From assembly GCA_040217175.1 (NCBI GenBank), contig JAVJNT010000002.1:1062001-1126000 (forward strand): DNA of 64,000 nucleotides. Reading direction: 5' to 3'. Shown here in pieces: positions 7,542-16,391 of this stretch. Each line of letters opens with the position of its first letter. Position 1 is the stretch's first letter. A program made the position numbers and the translations under genes. A model generated the notes under the pieces. The model made no database searches. It saw only the letters and a list, made by a program, of their open reading frames with translations, and was not told where the DNA came from. Source of the DNA: Phycisphaerales bacterium (lineage in GTDB: Bacteria > Planctomycetota > Phycisphaerae > Phycisphaerales > UBA1924).

Positions 7542-8507
7542 ATGAGCCACGAGCCTCAACAGAGCCACGACAGCAACGAGCCCAACGACCGCGTGCTCGG
7601 CTCGCTGGATCGAGCGACGCTGGACCGCCTGGTCCGACTGGCTGCCGACGACGAGCTGTCGGCCGACGAGGCCACCGCGTACGCAAAGGCCCGGGCCGAC
7701 CGCCCCGAGCTCGCGAAGCAGGAAGCGGCCGAACGCAGCCTGCGTGCTGCCGTCGATCGCTGCATGTGCGAAGGCTGCGAGTGCCCCGATGCGCTGCGGA
7801 GCCGCATCGTCTCGATGACGAGCGACATCCGCGTAGAGGCGAGTGGCAACCCCGCGCTCAAGATCGACCCCAGCACCGCCGACCCCGCCGAGGCGCCGGC
7901 GGTTCGGTTTCCGACGTGGCAACGATTCGCGGCGCTGGCCGCCTCGATCGTGATCATCGTGGCGGTGTCGGCGTACTTCCGCGGCAACGCACCGACGCAG
8001 CCCATCAGCGGCAGCGTCGCGCAGGCGGGGGAGGTGCCCACCGGCCTGCAGCTTGCCAGCTTCATGAACAAGGAGCACTCGCGCTGCGCGAGCCACCCGA
8101 AGAGCATCGAGAAGTTCACCGAGGTCGACCTCCAGACCGTTCCCGAGGCCTTCCGCGAGATCTTGGGTGACAAGTTCGACGCCGACGAGATGTCGATCGA
8201 CGGGGCAAGGTTCGTTGCCGCCGGCAGGTGCCGGGTTCCCGGCAGGGGCCCGTCCATGCACGCCGTGTTCCTGACGACCAACCCGCAGGGCGAGCCGGTC
8301 GAAGTCAGCCTCTACATCCAGCGCTGCAAGGACAAGCGGTTCGAGGCCGGCAAGGCCTACGCCATCGGCTCGGAGTCGACCGATGCGGCGAGCGTCATCG
8401 GCTGGCGGCACGGCGGGCTCGTGTACTACATGGTCACCACGTCGCCCGAGACGACCCGCAGCCTGGCGTCGAAGCTGAAGGCCCCGGCCATCGCCGGCGC
8501 GATCTGA
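7542..8507 (+). CDS. membrane-anchored putative anti-sigma factor with Cys cluster
   Basis: A 321-residue protein directly after the ECF sigma gene, so most likely its regulator. Residues 20-90 are helical and polar and could bind the sigma factor. They contain a compact Cys cluster, CMCEGCEC (C74, C76, C79, C81), that could hold zinc or sense redox; it differs from the classical HxxxCxxC zinc anti-sigma motif. One membrane helix lies at about 129-146 (FAALAASIVIIVAVSAYF). The remaining 170 residues would be periplasmic and contain three more Cys. I chose ATG 7542 because the predicted N-terminus then starts with a hydrophilic helix. Assignment as anti-sigma rests on gene order and topology, not on a recognised domain. 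Confidence 0.7.
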   Translation: MSHEPQQSHDSNEPNDRVLGSLDRATLDRLVRLAADDELSADEATAYAKARADRPELAKQEAAERSLRAAVDRCMCEGCECPDALRSRIVSMTSDIRVEASGNPALKIDPSTADPAEAPAVRFPTWQRFAALAASIVIIVAVSAYFRGNAPTQPISGSVAQAGEVPTGLQLASFMNKEHSRCASHPKSIEKFTEVDLQTVPEAFREILGDKFDADEMSIDGARFVAAGRCRVPGRGPSMHAVFLTTNPQGEPVEVSLYIQRCKDKRFEAGKAYAIGSESTDAASVIGWRHGGLVYYMVTTSPETTRSLASKLKAPAIAGAI

Positions 8508-8521
8508 CCTCAATCAACCGA

Positions 8522-9997
8522 TCAAGTCTGCATGCTTGAAGCGAGCGGGCTGCGGGCGTCGAACCCCAGCCCGCGCTCGACCGTGCGCGCCAAGCGCAGC
8601 ATGCCCGCCTCGTCGAACGGCCGCCCGACGAGCTGCACGCCGATGGGCAGTCGCACGCCGTCGACCTCGACGAGATCCGCCGGCACGCTGATCGCCGGCA
8701 GGCCCGCCAGGCTCGCACCGACGGTGAACGCGTCTTCCAGGTACATCTCGAGCGGGTCGCCGAGCTTCTCGCCCAGCTTGAACGCGGGGCTGGGCGTCGT
8801 GGGCATGAGCACCGCGCGGGCGCCGGCGTCGAACAGGCGCTCGAAGTCCTGCTTGATGAGCCGACGCGTGCGCTGGGCCTTGCCGTAGAACTGGTCGTAG
8901 TACCCGCTGCTGAGCGCGTGCGTGCCGAGCAGGATGCGTCGCTTGACCTCGTCGCCGAATCCCTCGCTGCGGGAGCGTGTGTAGAGCGCCTCGAGCCCCT
9001 CGCCCTCGCGCAGCTCGGCGCGGCGGCCGTAGCGCACGCCGTCGTAGCGCGCGAGGTTGCTCGAGGCCTCGGCCGGCGCGATGAGGTAGTACGCGGCGAT
9101 GCCATGCGAGGTATTGGCGAGCGCGCCCTCGTCGATGCCGACGCCCGCGTCTTCCAGTACCTTCGCCGCCCGCTGGAGCGCTGCTGCGATACCCGGGTGC
9201 ACGCCGGCTTCGAGCGCAACGACCGCGACGCGCTGGCCCGGTTCGTCGTGTTCGAGTGCGGCGCGGAAGTCCTCGACCTCTCGCGGCGCGCTCGTCGCGT
9301 CGTGGGGGTCGTGTCCGGCGATGACCGACAGCGCGGCGGCCGCGTCCTCGACCGAGTGCGTGAACGTGCCGATCTGGTCGAGGCTGCTGGCGAAGGCGAC
9401 GAGCCCGTATCGAGAGACGCGGCCGTACGTCGGCTTGAGCCCGACCAGCCCGCACAGCGCCGCGGGCTGGCGCACGCTGCCGCCGGTGTCGCTGCCCAGC
9501 GCCATGCTCACGCACCCGGCCGCGACCGCCGCCGCGCTGCCGCTGCTGCTGCCGCCGGGCACGCGATCGGTGTCCCACGGGTTGCGCGTGGGGCCGAGCG
9601 CCGAGTGCTCGCCGCTGCCGCCCATGGCGAACTCGTCGAGGTTGGCCTTGGCGACGATGATCGCGCCGGCCTCGCGGAGCTTGTGCACCACCGTCGCCTC
9701 GTAGGGGCTGTCGTAGTGCTCGAGCATCCGGCTGGCGCAGGTCGTTCGGCCCAGGCAGATGTTGTCCTTGACCACCACCGGCACGCCGGCGAGGGGCCCG
9801 AGCACTTCGCCCGCCGCCCGCCGCTCGTCGAGGTCGCTCGCCTCGCGGAGCGCCTCGTCGCGGCGCACGTGGACGAAGGCGTTGAGCTCGCCCTGGACCC
9901 GATCGATGCGCGCGAGCGCCTGCTCGGCCGCCTCGCGGGCCGATTGCTCGCCCCGCGCGAGCCGGGCGGCGGTCTCGATCATGTCCGACCGGGCCAT
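8522..9997 (-). CDS. gatA: Asp-tRNA(Asn)/Glu-tRNA(Gln) amidotransferase subunit A
   Basis: Glutaminase/amidase subunit of GatCAB, which converts Glu-tRNA(Gln) or Asp-tRNA(Asn) to the amide form. The 491-residue length is typical. The amidase signature is intact: catalytic Lys in VVVKDNI (about K77), cis-Ser in GGSSSGSAAA (about S151) and nucleophile Ser in SDTGGSVRQPAA (about S174). ATG 9997 gives the usual N-terminus and has GAGGGA upstream. gatB and gatC are not in the window, so the subunits are encoded apart, as is common. Confidence 0.95.
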   Translation of the reverse strand: MARSDMIETAARLARGEQSAREAAEQALARIDRVQGELNAFVHVRRDEALREASDLDERRAAGEVLGPLAGVPVVVKDNICLGRTTCASRMLEHYDSPYEATVVHKLREAGAIIVAKANLDEFAMGGSGEHSALGPTRNPWDTDRVPGGSSSGSAAAVAAGCVSMALGSDTGGSVRQPAALCGLVGLKPTYGRVSRYGLVAFASSLDQIGTFTHSVEDAAAALSVIAGHDPHDATSAPREVEDFRAALEHDEPGQRVAVVALEAGVHPGIAAALQRAAKVLEDAGVGIDEGALANTSHGIAAYYLIAPAEASSNLARYDGVRYGRRAELREGEGLEALYTRSRSEGFGDEVKRRILLGTHALSSGYYDQFYGKAQRTRRLIKQDFERLFDAGARAVLMPTTPSPAFKLGEKLGDPLEMYLEDAFTVGASLAGLPAISVPADLVEVDGVRLPIGVQLVGRPFDEAGMLRLARTVERGLGFDARSPLASSMQT

Positions 9998-10157
9998 CGG
10001 TCGATGCTCCCTCGGGTCCCCGACGAAGAACCGGGGACGACGTGCCACAAAACCCATCGGCCCCGGCCGACGAATAACAGACGCGAGGCTAGGCCGCACC
10101 GGCGTGACCAACGCCTCGAGCAGAACCCGACACCGACCGAACGCAAGGGCCGATGCC

Positions 10158-11078
10158 ATGCCGACCAGCCACCTGAGAGACGATCGATTCGCCGGCGCCT
10201 TCACGGCGATCATCACGCCGTTCACGCCGGATGGCCGGGCCATTGACCTGGATCGCCTCGACGCGCAGATCGCGCGGCAGGCCGACCAGGGCATCTCGGG
10301 CATCGTCGTCGCCGGAACGACCGGCGAGAGTCCCACGCTCAACGAGCACGAGTATCGCACGCTCGTCCGCCGCTGCGTCGAGGTCGGCAAGAGCCACGAC
10401 CTGGTCGTCGTTGCCGGCACGGGCAGCAACAGCACGGCCCACGCCGTCGAGCAGCAGCGCATCGCGATGGACCTTGGCGCCGACGCGGGGCTAAGCGTGA
10501 ATCCGTACTACAACAAGCCCACGCAGGAAGGGCTCTACGCCCACTTTGCGACGATTGCCGAGAGCGTCGAGCTGCCCATCATGCTCTACAACATCCCGGG
10601 CCGAACAGGCGTGTCGCTCGCGCCGACGACGGTCGAACGGCTGTACGAGAGCCCCTGGGTCGTGAGCATCAAGGAGGCAACGGGGTCGACCGACTCGGCC
10701 ACCGACATCCTGCTGCGGTGTCCGGGCATCGCGCTGCTGAGCGGCGACGACGGCATGACCCTGCCGTTCATGGCCATCGGCGGCGTGGGCTGCGTGTCGG
10801 TGGTCAGCAACATCGCCCCGCAGCACACGGCCGCGCTGTGCCGGTCGGCGCTCGAGGGCGATCTGGCGGCCGCTCGTGAGCACCATGCGGCGCTCTTCGA
10901 GCTTGCCCGCGCCATGTTCATCGAGACCAACCCGATCTGCGTGAAGGCGGCCATGGCGATGATGAACCTCGACAGCGGGCAGCTCCGCCTGCCCATGACC
11001 CAGCCCATCGAGACAACGCGCCGATTGATCCACGAGGCGCTCGACCGGGCCCGGTTGCTCGAAGCGGCGACCTGCTGA
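10158..11078 (+). CDS. dapA: 4-hydroxy-tetrahydrodipicolinate synthase
   Basis: Condenses pyruvate with aspartate semialdehyde, the first committed step to diaminopimelate and lysine. The product is 306 residues, close to the family norm. The TIM-barrel aldolase signatures are present: GTTGES near 53-58, the catalytic Tyr in MLYNIPGRTG (Y144) and the Schiff-base Lys in SIKEATG (K172). ATG 10158 gives the normal N-terminus; no strong ribosome binding site is visible. It is divergent from gatA with about 160 bases between starts. Together with lpx genes it supports a cell wall with diaminopimelate. Confidence 0.95.
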   Translation: MPTSHLRDDRFAGAFTAIITPFTPDGRAIDLDRLDAQIARQADQGISGIVVAGTTGESPTLNEHEYRTLVRRCVEVGKSHDLVVVAGTGSNSTAHAVEQQRIAMDLGADAGLSVNPYYNKPTQEGLYAHFATIAESVELPIMLYNIPGRTGVSLAPTTVERLYESPWVVSIKEATGSTDSATDILLRCPGIALLSGDDGMTLPFMAIGGVGCVSVVSNIAPQHTAALCRSALEGDLAAAREHHAALFELARAMFIETNPICVKAAMAMMNLDSGQLRLPMTQPIETTRRLIHEALDRARLLEAATC

Positions 11079-11282
11079 GTCGCTATCGGGCCCTGATCAC
11101 CTGCGAACTTGCATGCAGCACCACGGCCGCGCGCTTTCTGCCGGTGCTGCGACGGATTCGGCTTGGACGGCCGGAAATCGGCGGTATGCTCGAGTCGCCA
11201 CCCACCCCCACCACCGGCCGCGCCCCTCGAGCCCGATTGCGCGGCGGTGACGATCGCCGCGGGCCCGCGATGGGGGTTTTCC

Positions 11283-12017
11283 ATGTTCGTCAAGCCGCAA
11301 TCGACCGATGATCCGAGCATTCACACAGATGTGGGCGACGCGTCGCACCGGGGTTCGTTCGTAACGCGTAAGCCGCTGGGAGGAGTACCCTTCTGGAGGC
11401 TTCGCCGGCTGCTCGGGGACCGTGTCCGCGTTCCGGGAGCCTGGGTATTGGGAGCCGTGCTCGCGTGCGTCGTTGCCGCGGGCCTGACGGGGGGCTGTGT
11501 TGACCAGGCCGCCATGCGCAACCAGATCGATGCAGCGCGACAGGACCTTGGCGCGCTGCGCGATGCACTGGCCGCCCGCCAGCATGCCCTCCGCGAGGCC
11601 CTGGCGGATCCGTCGGCCCCTGCCGATCTTGCCCATGGCTGGCGAGCCCAGCTCGTGGTGGTCGAGGACCAGCTCGCCGCGGCCGAGCACGCCATCGACG
11701 CCTCGGCCGACTTCGACCGCGACCCTGCAGGTGGAGCCGTCACCCGGGCGATCGGCACGGTCGCGCCGTTCGTGCCCGAGCCCTATCGACTGCCGCTCGT
11801 CCTTGGCGCCGGGCTCGCGGCATCGCTCGCTCGCGGGGTTCAGCTCCGCCGGGCCGGTCGGGCGATCGCCCGCGGCGTCCAGCGAGCCCTCGATGCCGAT
11901 CCGCAACTCGCGACCGGCTTTGCCCAACACGCCGATGCCGTCCGGGCCGAGCAGCCACCCCTCGCGCGACGGCTCGTCGCCGAGGCCAAGGGCAAGCGCA
12001 CCGCGCTTCCCATCTAA
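11283..12017 (+). CDS. hypothetical membrane or lipoprotein-like protein
   Basis: A 244-residue protein I do not recognise. A hydrophobic segment at about 52-70 ends in LTGGC, which resembles a lipobox although the -3 position is poor. Residues 75-140 are rich in Ala, Arg, Gln and Glu with heptad-like spacing and could form a coiled coil. A second hydrophobic stretch lies near 160-180 (YRLPLVLGAGLAASLA). I chose ATG 11283. The prepilin-like gene follows after 22 bases, so the two are likely co-transcribed. It may be a phage-like or pilus-accessory protein, but that is a guess. Confidence 0.6.
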   Translation: MFVKPQSTDDPSIHTDVGDASHRGSFVTRKPLGGVPFWRLRRLLGDRVRVPGAWVLGAVLACVVAAGLTGGCVDQAAMRNQIDAARQDLGALRDALAARQHALREALADPSAPADLAHGWRAQLVVVEDQLAAAEHAIDASADFDRDPAGGAVTRAIGTVAPFVPEPYRLPLVLGAGLAASLARGVQLRRAGRAIARGVQRALDADPQLATGFAQHADAVRAEQPPLARRLVAEAKGKRTALPI

Positions 12018-12039
12018 CGCCCAGGAAGGAAGTGCCGGG

Positions 12040-12726
12040 ATGCGGAAGGGATTCACGCTCATCGAGCTGCTGGCGGTCATCGCGATCATCAGCGTGCTCA
12101 TCGGCATCCTGATTCCCACGCTGGGCAGCGCGCGCGAGAGCGCCCGCCGCACGGCGTGCCTGGCCAACCTCGCCCAGATCGGCGTGGGCACCCAGCTCTA
12201 CATGGACACCGAGTCCGACGGCGTGCTGCCGATCGTCCGGCCGTTCCACGAGGGCGAGCCGGGCGGCGGCAGTGATCCGAGCCTGCTGGACGTCTTGAGC
12301 CAGTACCTCGACACGCCGGTGCCCCGCCGCGCCTCGCCCGACGAAGAGTTCGTGCTGGGCAAGAACTCGTGCTACCGCTGCCCGAGCGACAACGGCGGCA
12401 AGGAAGCGCCGCTGTGGGCCAGCGCGGGCACGAGCTACGAGTACTTCCCGGGCCTGGTCATGACCGCGACCGAGCTGGCCTTTGCGGCCGAGAGCCCGCG
12501 CATCGAGCGGGCGGTGACGACGGCCATCGAGACCCAGAGCGAGCGGGGCACGCCGCTGCCGCTGCTCAACTGCGCGGGCGATTGGCACGTGCTCCGCGCC
12601 GGTGCGCCGGCACGCAACGCCGTGTACTTTCCGTCGATGCGGGCCGACTGGCTCGAAGAACTCGAGCCCGAGGACGGCGAGGCGCTCTTCGCCGAGATTG
12701 GTCGCATCCTGGGGATCGGCAGATGA
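12040..12726 (+). CDS. type II secretion/prepilin-like protein with N-terminal methylation motif
   Basis: A 228-residue protein beginning KGFTLIELLAVIAIISVLIG, the prepilin peptidase recognition site and hydrophobic stalk (cleavage after Gly; Glu at position 5 after cleavage). AGGAAGGA lies just before ATG 12040. The rest resembles the large family of planctomycete pseudopilin-like proteins (ARRTACLANLAQIGVGTQLY). Two Cys (NSCYRCPSD) may form a disulfide. It probably ends up in a pseudopilus or stays in the inner membrane. Its stop overlaps the start of the next gene by four bases (ATGA), so translation is likely coupled. Confidence 0.85.
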   Translation: MRKGFTLIELLAVIAIISVLIGILIPTLGSARESARRTACLANLAQIGVGTQLYMDTESDGVLPIVRPFHEGEPGGGSDPSLLDVLSQYLDTPVPRRASPDEEFVLGKNSCYRCPSDNGGKEAPLWASAGTSYEYFPGLVMTATELAFAAESPRIERAVTTAIETQSERGTPLPLLNCAGDWHVLRAGAPARNAVYFPSMRADWLEELEPEDGEALFAEIGRILGIGR

Positions 12727-13511
12727 GCACGCACGACGACATGCTCAAGACGCTCGGCCGCCTGGAGGGCCGGCGGATCAAGGTTGGCGCCCTGCGTGAA
12801 CGCCTGGCCGACTTCGAGCGAAACACCCTCCGCGACGGTGAGAACTGGCGGCGCTGGTCGCGCAAGTACTGGCCTTTCGCGGCGGGCTTGTTCGTGCTCG
12901 TCGGCGTGTCGGCGTACTTCGTGTTCCGGCCGACGCCGGTGCCCGACTACGAGAACGCGCGCATCGACACCATCATGAACTTCACGCTCCTGCAGAGCGA
13001 GTTCAACGAGCTGCCACTGGAGCGCAGGCTCGAGCTCGTGGGCATGCTGATCCAGCGGATGGAGAGCATGAACTCGAGCGATTCGCTCATGCTGGCGGCG
13101 TTCGCGGGCTCGATCCGCGGCAAGGCGCGCGAGCAGCTCGAAGAGAACGCCAGCCGCCTCGCGATCGAGCTGTGGGACTCGATGGCCGTCGAGTACCAGG
13201 GCGTACCCGAAGAGCAGCGTGACGAGTACCTGGCCGAAGCGTTCGTGCGATTCGAAACGACGCTGGAGATGATGGGCGGCGAGGTGCGCGACCGCACGCC
13301 CGAGGAGCGACTCGAACGCGCCCGCCGGCAGGCCCAGCGAGACGAGCAGGCCATCAAGGACGGCCGCGGCCCGCCCGCGCGCATCATGGGCCGGATGTTC
13401 GACGTGATGAACAACAACATCGGGCAGCACGCCAGCCCGCTGGAGCGCCGCCGTGGTGAGCTGCTCATGCGGGACATGACCCGGTTCCTGCGCAGTCCCG
13501 GCGGCGGTTAA
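12723..13511 (+). CDS. hypothetical single-pass membrane protein
   Basis: A 262-residue protein of unknown function. One membrane helix lies at about 50-68 (WPFAAGLFVLVGVSAYFVF), after a basic, helical N-terminus. The C-terminal 190 residues are helical and charged, probably on the periplasmic side, and end in a short Gly-rich tail. ATG 12723 overlaps the TGA of the prepilin-like gene. Co-transcription suggests a role with that protein or its assembly. Confidence 0.75.
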   Translation: MSTHDDMLKTLGRLEGRRIKVGALRERLADFERNTLRDGENWRRWSRKYWPFAAGLFVLVGVSAYFVFRPTPVPDYENARIDTIMNFTLLQSEFNELPLERRLELVGMLIQRMESMNSSDSLMLAAFAGSIRGKAREQLEENASRLAIELWDSMAVEYQGVPEEQRDEYLAEAFVRFETTLEMMGGEVRDRTPEERLERARRQAQRDEQAIKDGRGPPARIMGRMFDVMNNNIGQHASPLERRRGELLMRDMTRFLRSPGGG

Positions 13512-13578
13512 GGGTTCGTGCCACGCGATATGGCGCGATGGTGACTGGGTAGACTGCCTCCGAGAAGGAGGCTTTTTC

Positions 13579-14298
13579 ATGGACCAGAAGCTCATCGATC
13601 GCGCGCCGGCGACGTACGACGACCTCCGCGCCGTCTTCGTCAACTGCACGCTCAAGAAGTCGCCGAGTACGAGCCACACGCAGGGCCTCATGGACAAGTC
13701 GATCCGCCTCATGCAGAAGGCGTGCGTCTCGGTCGAGAGCATCCGCCTGGTCGACCACGAGGTGCCTCCGGGCGTGCAGCCCGACATGACCAAGGACGGC
13801 TACGACGCCGACGAGTGGCCCGCGATCCACGAGAAGATCATGGAGGCGAACATCCTCGTCGTCGGCACGCCCATCTGGCTGGGCGAGAAGAGCTCGGTGT
13901 GCACGAAGCTCATCGAGCGGCTCTATAGTAACTCGGGCGATCTGAATGACCACGGCCAGTCTGACTTCTACGGCCGCGTGGGCGGCTGCGTCATCACGGG
14001 CAACGAGGACGGCGTGAAGCATTGCTCCATGAGCGTCCTGTACGGCCTCTCGCACGTCGGCTTCACGATTCCGCCGCAGGCCGACGCGGGCTGGATCGGC
14101 GAGGCGGGACCGGGGCCGAGTTATCTCGACGAAGAGTCGAACTCCGAGGACAACGACTTCACGAATCGCAACCTGACGATCATGACGTGGAACCTGATCC
14201 ATTTCGCGCGTTTGCTCAAGGACGCCGGCGGCGTGCCGGCCTTTGGCAACCAACGCGACAAGTGGAAGGACGGCGAGCGCTTCGGCTTCGAAAAGTAG
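13579..14298 (+). CDS. flavodoxin-like / NAD(P)H-dependent FMN reductase family protein
   Basis: A 239-residue protein with the flavodoxin-like fold used by FMN reductases and quinone reductases. The first strand and phosphate loop read VFVNCTLKKSPSTSHT; the second cofactor loop reads VVGTPIWLGEKSS, both as in NADPH-dependent FMN reductases. The C-terminal third is specific to a subfamily (YLDEESNSEDNDF). GAAGGAGG lies close before ATG 13579. The substrate cannot be told. It converges on lpxC with 12 bases between stops. Confidence 0.8.
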   Translation: MDQKLIDRAPATYDDLRAVFVNCTLKKSPSTSHTQGLMDKSIRLMQKACVSVESIRLVDHEVPPGVQPDMTKDGYDADEWPAIHEKIMEANILVVGTPIWLGEKSSVCTKLIERLYSNSGDLNDHGQSDFYGRVGGCVITGNEDGVKHCSMSVLYGLSHVGFTIPPQADAGWIGEAGPGPSYLDEESNSEDNDFTNRNLTIMTWNLIHFARLLKDAGGVPAFGNQRDKWKDGERFGFEK

Positions 14299-14310
14299 CG
14301 CGAGGTAGTC

Positions 14311-15213
14311 TCAGGCTCGGGGCTCGATGGCGTGCCGGGGGAACCGGTTGACGAGGGCGCTTGCGAGGCGCTGGTTCATCTGGTGGCCCGATCGCGTCGC
14401 GATAATGTCGGCCTGGATAGGCCGGCCCGCGAGCGCGAGGTCGCCGATGACGTCGAGCAGCTTGTGGCCGGCGGGCTCGAGTTCGAAGCGGTAGGCATTG
14501 TCGATCGGGCCTTCGGGGCCGATGACGAGCATGTCGGCGGGCGTCAGGCCCTCGAAGAGCCCGGCGCGCTGCAGGGCGTTGGCCTCGTGCTCCAGGCAGA
14601 ACGTGCGCGCGGGCGCAATCTCGCGGATATAGGCCTCGGCCGAGCCGTCCCACGTCGCGGTCTGGGCGGCGATGGAGGCGCTCGCGCCGTAGTCGAGGTT
14701 GTACGTGACCGACCAGCCCGGCTTCTCGCGGGGCTCTGCGACGATCGACGTGTTCAGGTGCTCGAGCTTGATGGGCTGCTCGATCGTGACGGGCTCGAGC
14801 TCGCCCTCGACGCTGCGCACGCCGGCCTTTTCGATCGCCTCGACGAATGGCCGGGCTGAGCCGTCAAAGATGGGGACCTCCAGGCCATCGATCTCGATCT
14901 CGCAGTCGGTGATGCCAAGGCCGGAGAGGGCCGAGAGCGCGTGCTCGACGGTGGCGACGTAGGCGTGCCCGCGCGCCAGGTTCGTGCTGCGCGGCGGGCC
15001 GCTCAGGTGTCCGCCATGTACGGCCGTGCTGGTGACGGCGTCGGATCGCACGGGAATCGACGCGGCGATGTCGGCCCGGGTTATCGTGAGCCCGCGGTCG
15101 CTGGGCTTGAAGGTGATGGTGGCGTGCTTGCCCGAGAAGAGGCCTCGCCCGTCGAGCGTCGCGTCGCCGGCCAGGGTCTTGCGTACGACGGGGTGTGGCG
15201 TCGTCGCCGTCAT
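14311..15213 (-). CDS. lpxC: UDP-3-O-acyl-N-acetylglucosamine deacetylase
   Basis: Zinc deacetylase, the committed step of lipid A synthesis. The product has 300 residues, the normal length for the stand-alone enzyme and not the LpxC-FabZ fusion seen in some relatives. Zinc ligands are recognisable: His in VEHALSAL (H91), and the HKLLDVIGDLAL pair with His and Asp. The C-terminal GHQMNQRLA carries the catalytic His. The start codon overlaps the lpxD stop as ATGA, so the pair is translationally coupled. The ompH-lpxD-lpxC order is part of the usual envelope cluster; fabZ and lpxA are not adjacent. Confidence 0.95.
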   Translation of the reverse strand: MTATTPHPVVRKTLAGDATLDGRGLFSGKHATITFKPSDRGLTITRADIAASIPVRSDAVTSTAVHGGHLSGPPRSTNLARGHAYVATVEHALSALSGLGITDCEIEIDGLEVPIFDGSARPFVEAIEKAGVRSVEGELEPVTIEQPIKLEHLNTSIVAEPREKPGWSVTYNLDYGASASIAAQTATWDGSAEAYIREIAPARTFCLEHEANALQRAGLFEGLTPADMLVIGPEGPIDNAYRFELEPAGHKLLDVIGDLALAGRPIQADIIATRSGHQMNQRLASALVNRFPRHAIEPRA

Positions 15214-16322
15214 GCGTCGCGGAGGCGCTTCCGAAGCTGGCGAAGGTCCTTCGAGAGCGTGCGGAACTGGGCGTAGTTGGCCGCGGCCTCGCGCGCTGGC
15301 ATGGCGGGCGCGCCGAGCCACGTCTCGCCGGCGGGTACGTCGTTGATGACGCCGCTGCGCGCGCCGATGGTGGCGCCCTTGCCGATCTTGACACCGTCGC
15401 TCACGGCGACCGAGCCGGCGATGGTCGCGCCGTCACCGATCGTGACGCTGCCGGCGATGGAGCAGCAGCCGCAGATGATGACGTGCTCGCCGATGTCGCC
15501 GTTGTGGCCGATCTGGCAGAGGTTGTCGATCTTGGTACCGCGGCCGACGCGCGTGTCGGCCAGCTTGCCGCGGTCGATGCAGGTATTGGCGCCGATCTCG
15601 GCCTCGTCCTCGATGACCACGGCGCCAAGGTGTGGGATCTTGATGGCGCCCTTGGGCCCGGGCAGGTAGCCGAAGCCGTCGGCCCCGACGACGACGCCGG
15701 GGTGCAGCGTGCAGCGCTCGCCCACGCTGCAACCGTGCTGGACGACGACGCCTGGGTGCAGCACCGACTCGGCGCCCACCGAGACGTTCGGGCCGAGCGT
15801 AACGCGGGCGACGAGCACGGCCCCGGGCGCGACGCGGCAGCCCGGGCCGACCACGCACATGGGCCCGATCGAGGCGCCCTCGACGGCGGCGGATGGATCG
15901 ACCTGGGCGGTGGCGTCGACGCCCGGCTCGACCGGCGGCGGGGCGGCGTGCTCGGCGAAGGCTTCGAGCAGCGTGAGCAACGCGCGATCGGCATCAGGAA
16001 CGTAGAGGATCGCGCGGTCGGCGTCGGACTCGTCGAGGCGGACGCCCTCGGTCACGAGCGCCGCCGAGGCGTTGGAGGTGTTCCAGGCCGAGGCGTGGCG
16101 CTGGTCGCGGATGAAGGTGAGCGCGCCCGGCGTGGCCTTGTCGAGCGGGGCGATGTCGGCAAGGGGGACGTCGGCCGGGCCCACCAGGCGGGCGCCGAGG
16201 ATTTCGGCCAGCGTGCCCGTGGTGGTGGCCTGGGGCCTCGCGTCGTTCATCGCGCTCGTGGCGGCCTCAGATCTGGCCTCTGGCTTGGATTGCTGGGCGG
16301 TCGCGGATGTACGCACGGGCAT
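15210..16322 (-). CDS. lpxD: UDP-3-O-(3-hydroxyacyl)glucosamine N-acyltransferase
   Basis: Adds the second hydroxyacyl chain in lipid A synthesis. An N-terminal uridine-binding domain (about 35-130) is followed by a left-handed beta-helix of hexapeptide repeats (about 135-320). The active-site region KIDNLCQIGHNGDIGEHVII holds the catalytic His. Length with ATG 16322 is 370 residues; an internal ATG at 16250 would give 346, nearer the norm. The first 30 residues are low-complexity, so the later start is possible. It lies 69 bases after ompH and overlaps lpxC. Confidence 0.93.
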   Translation of the reverse strand: MPVRTSATAQQSKPEARSEAATSAMNDARPQATTTGTLAEILGARLVGPADVPLADIAPLDKATPGALTFIRDQRHASAWNTSNASAALVTEGVRLDESDADRAILYVPDADRALLTLLEAFAEHAAPPPVEPGVDATAQVDPSAAVEGASIGPMCVVGPGCRVAPGAVLVARVTLGPNVSVGAESVLHPGVVVQHGCSVGERCTLHPGVVVGADGFGYLPGPKGAIKIPHLGAVVIEDEAEIGANTCIDRGKLADTRVGRGTKIDNLCQIGHNGDIGEHVIICGCCSIAGSVTIGDGATIAGSVAVSDGVKIGKGATIGARSGVINDVPAGETWLGAPAMPAREAAANYAQFRTLSKDLRQLRKRLRDA

Positions 16323-16391
16323 GCCTTTGCGGAATGGGACGTCGGGAGGGCCGCGGGGCGGGTAGACGTGGCCGAAGTGGCGATGGGGCGG

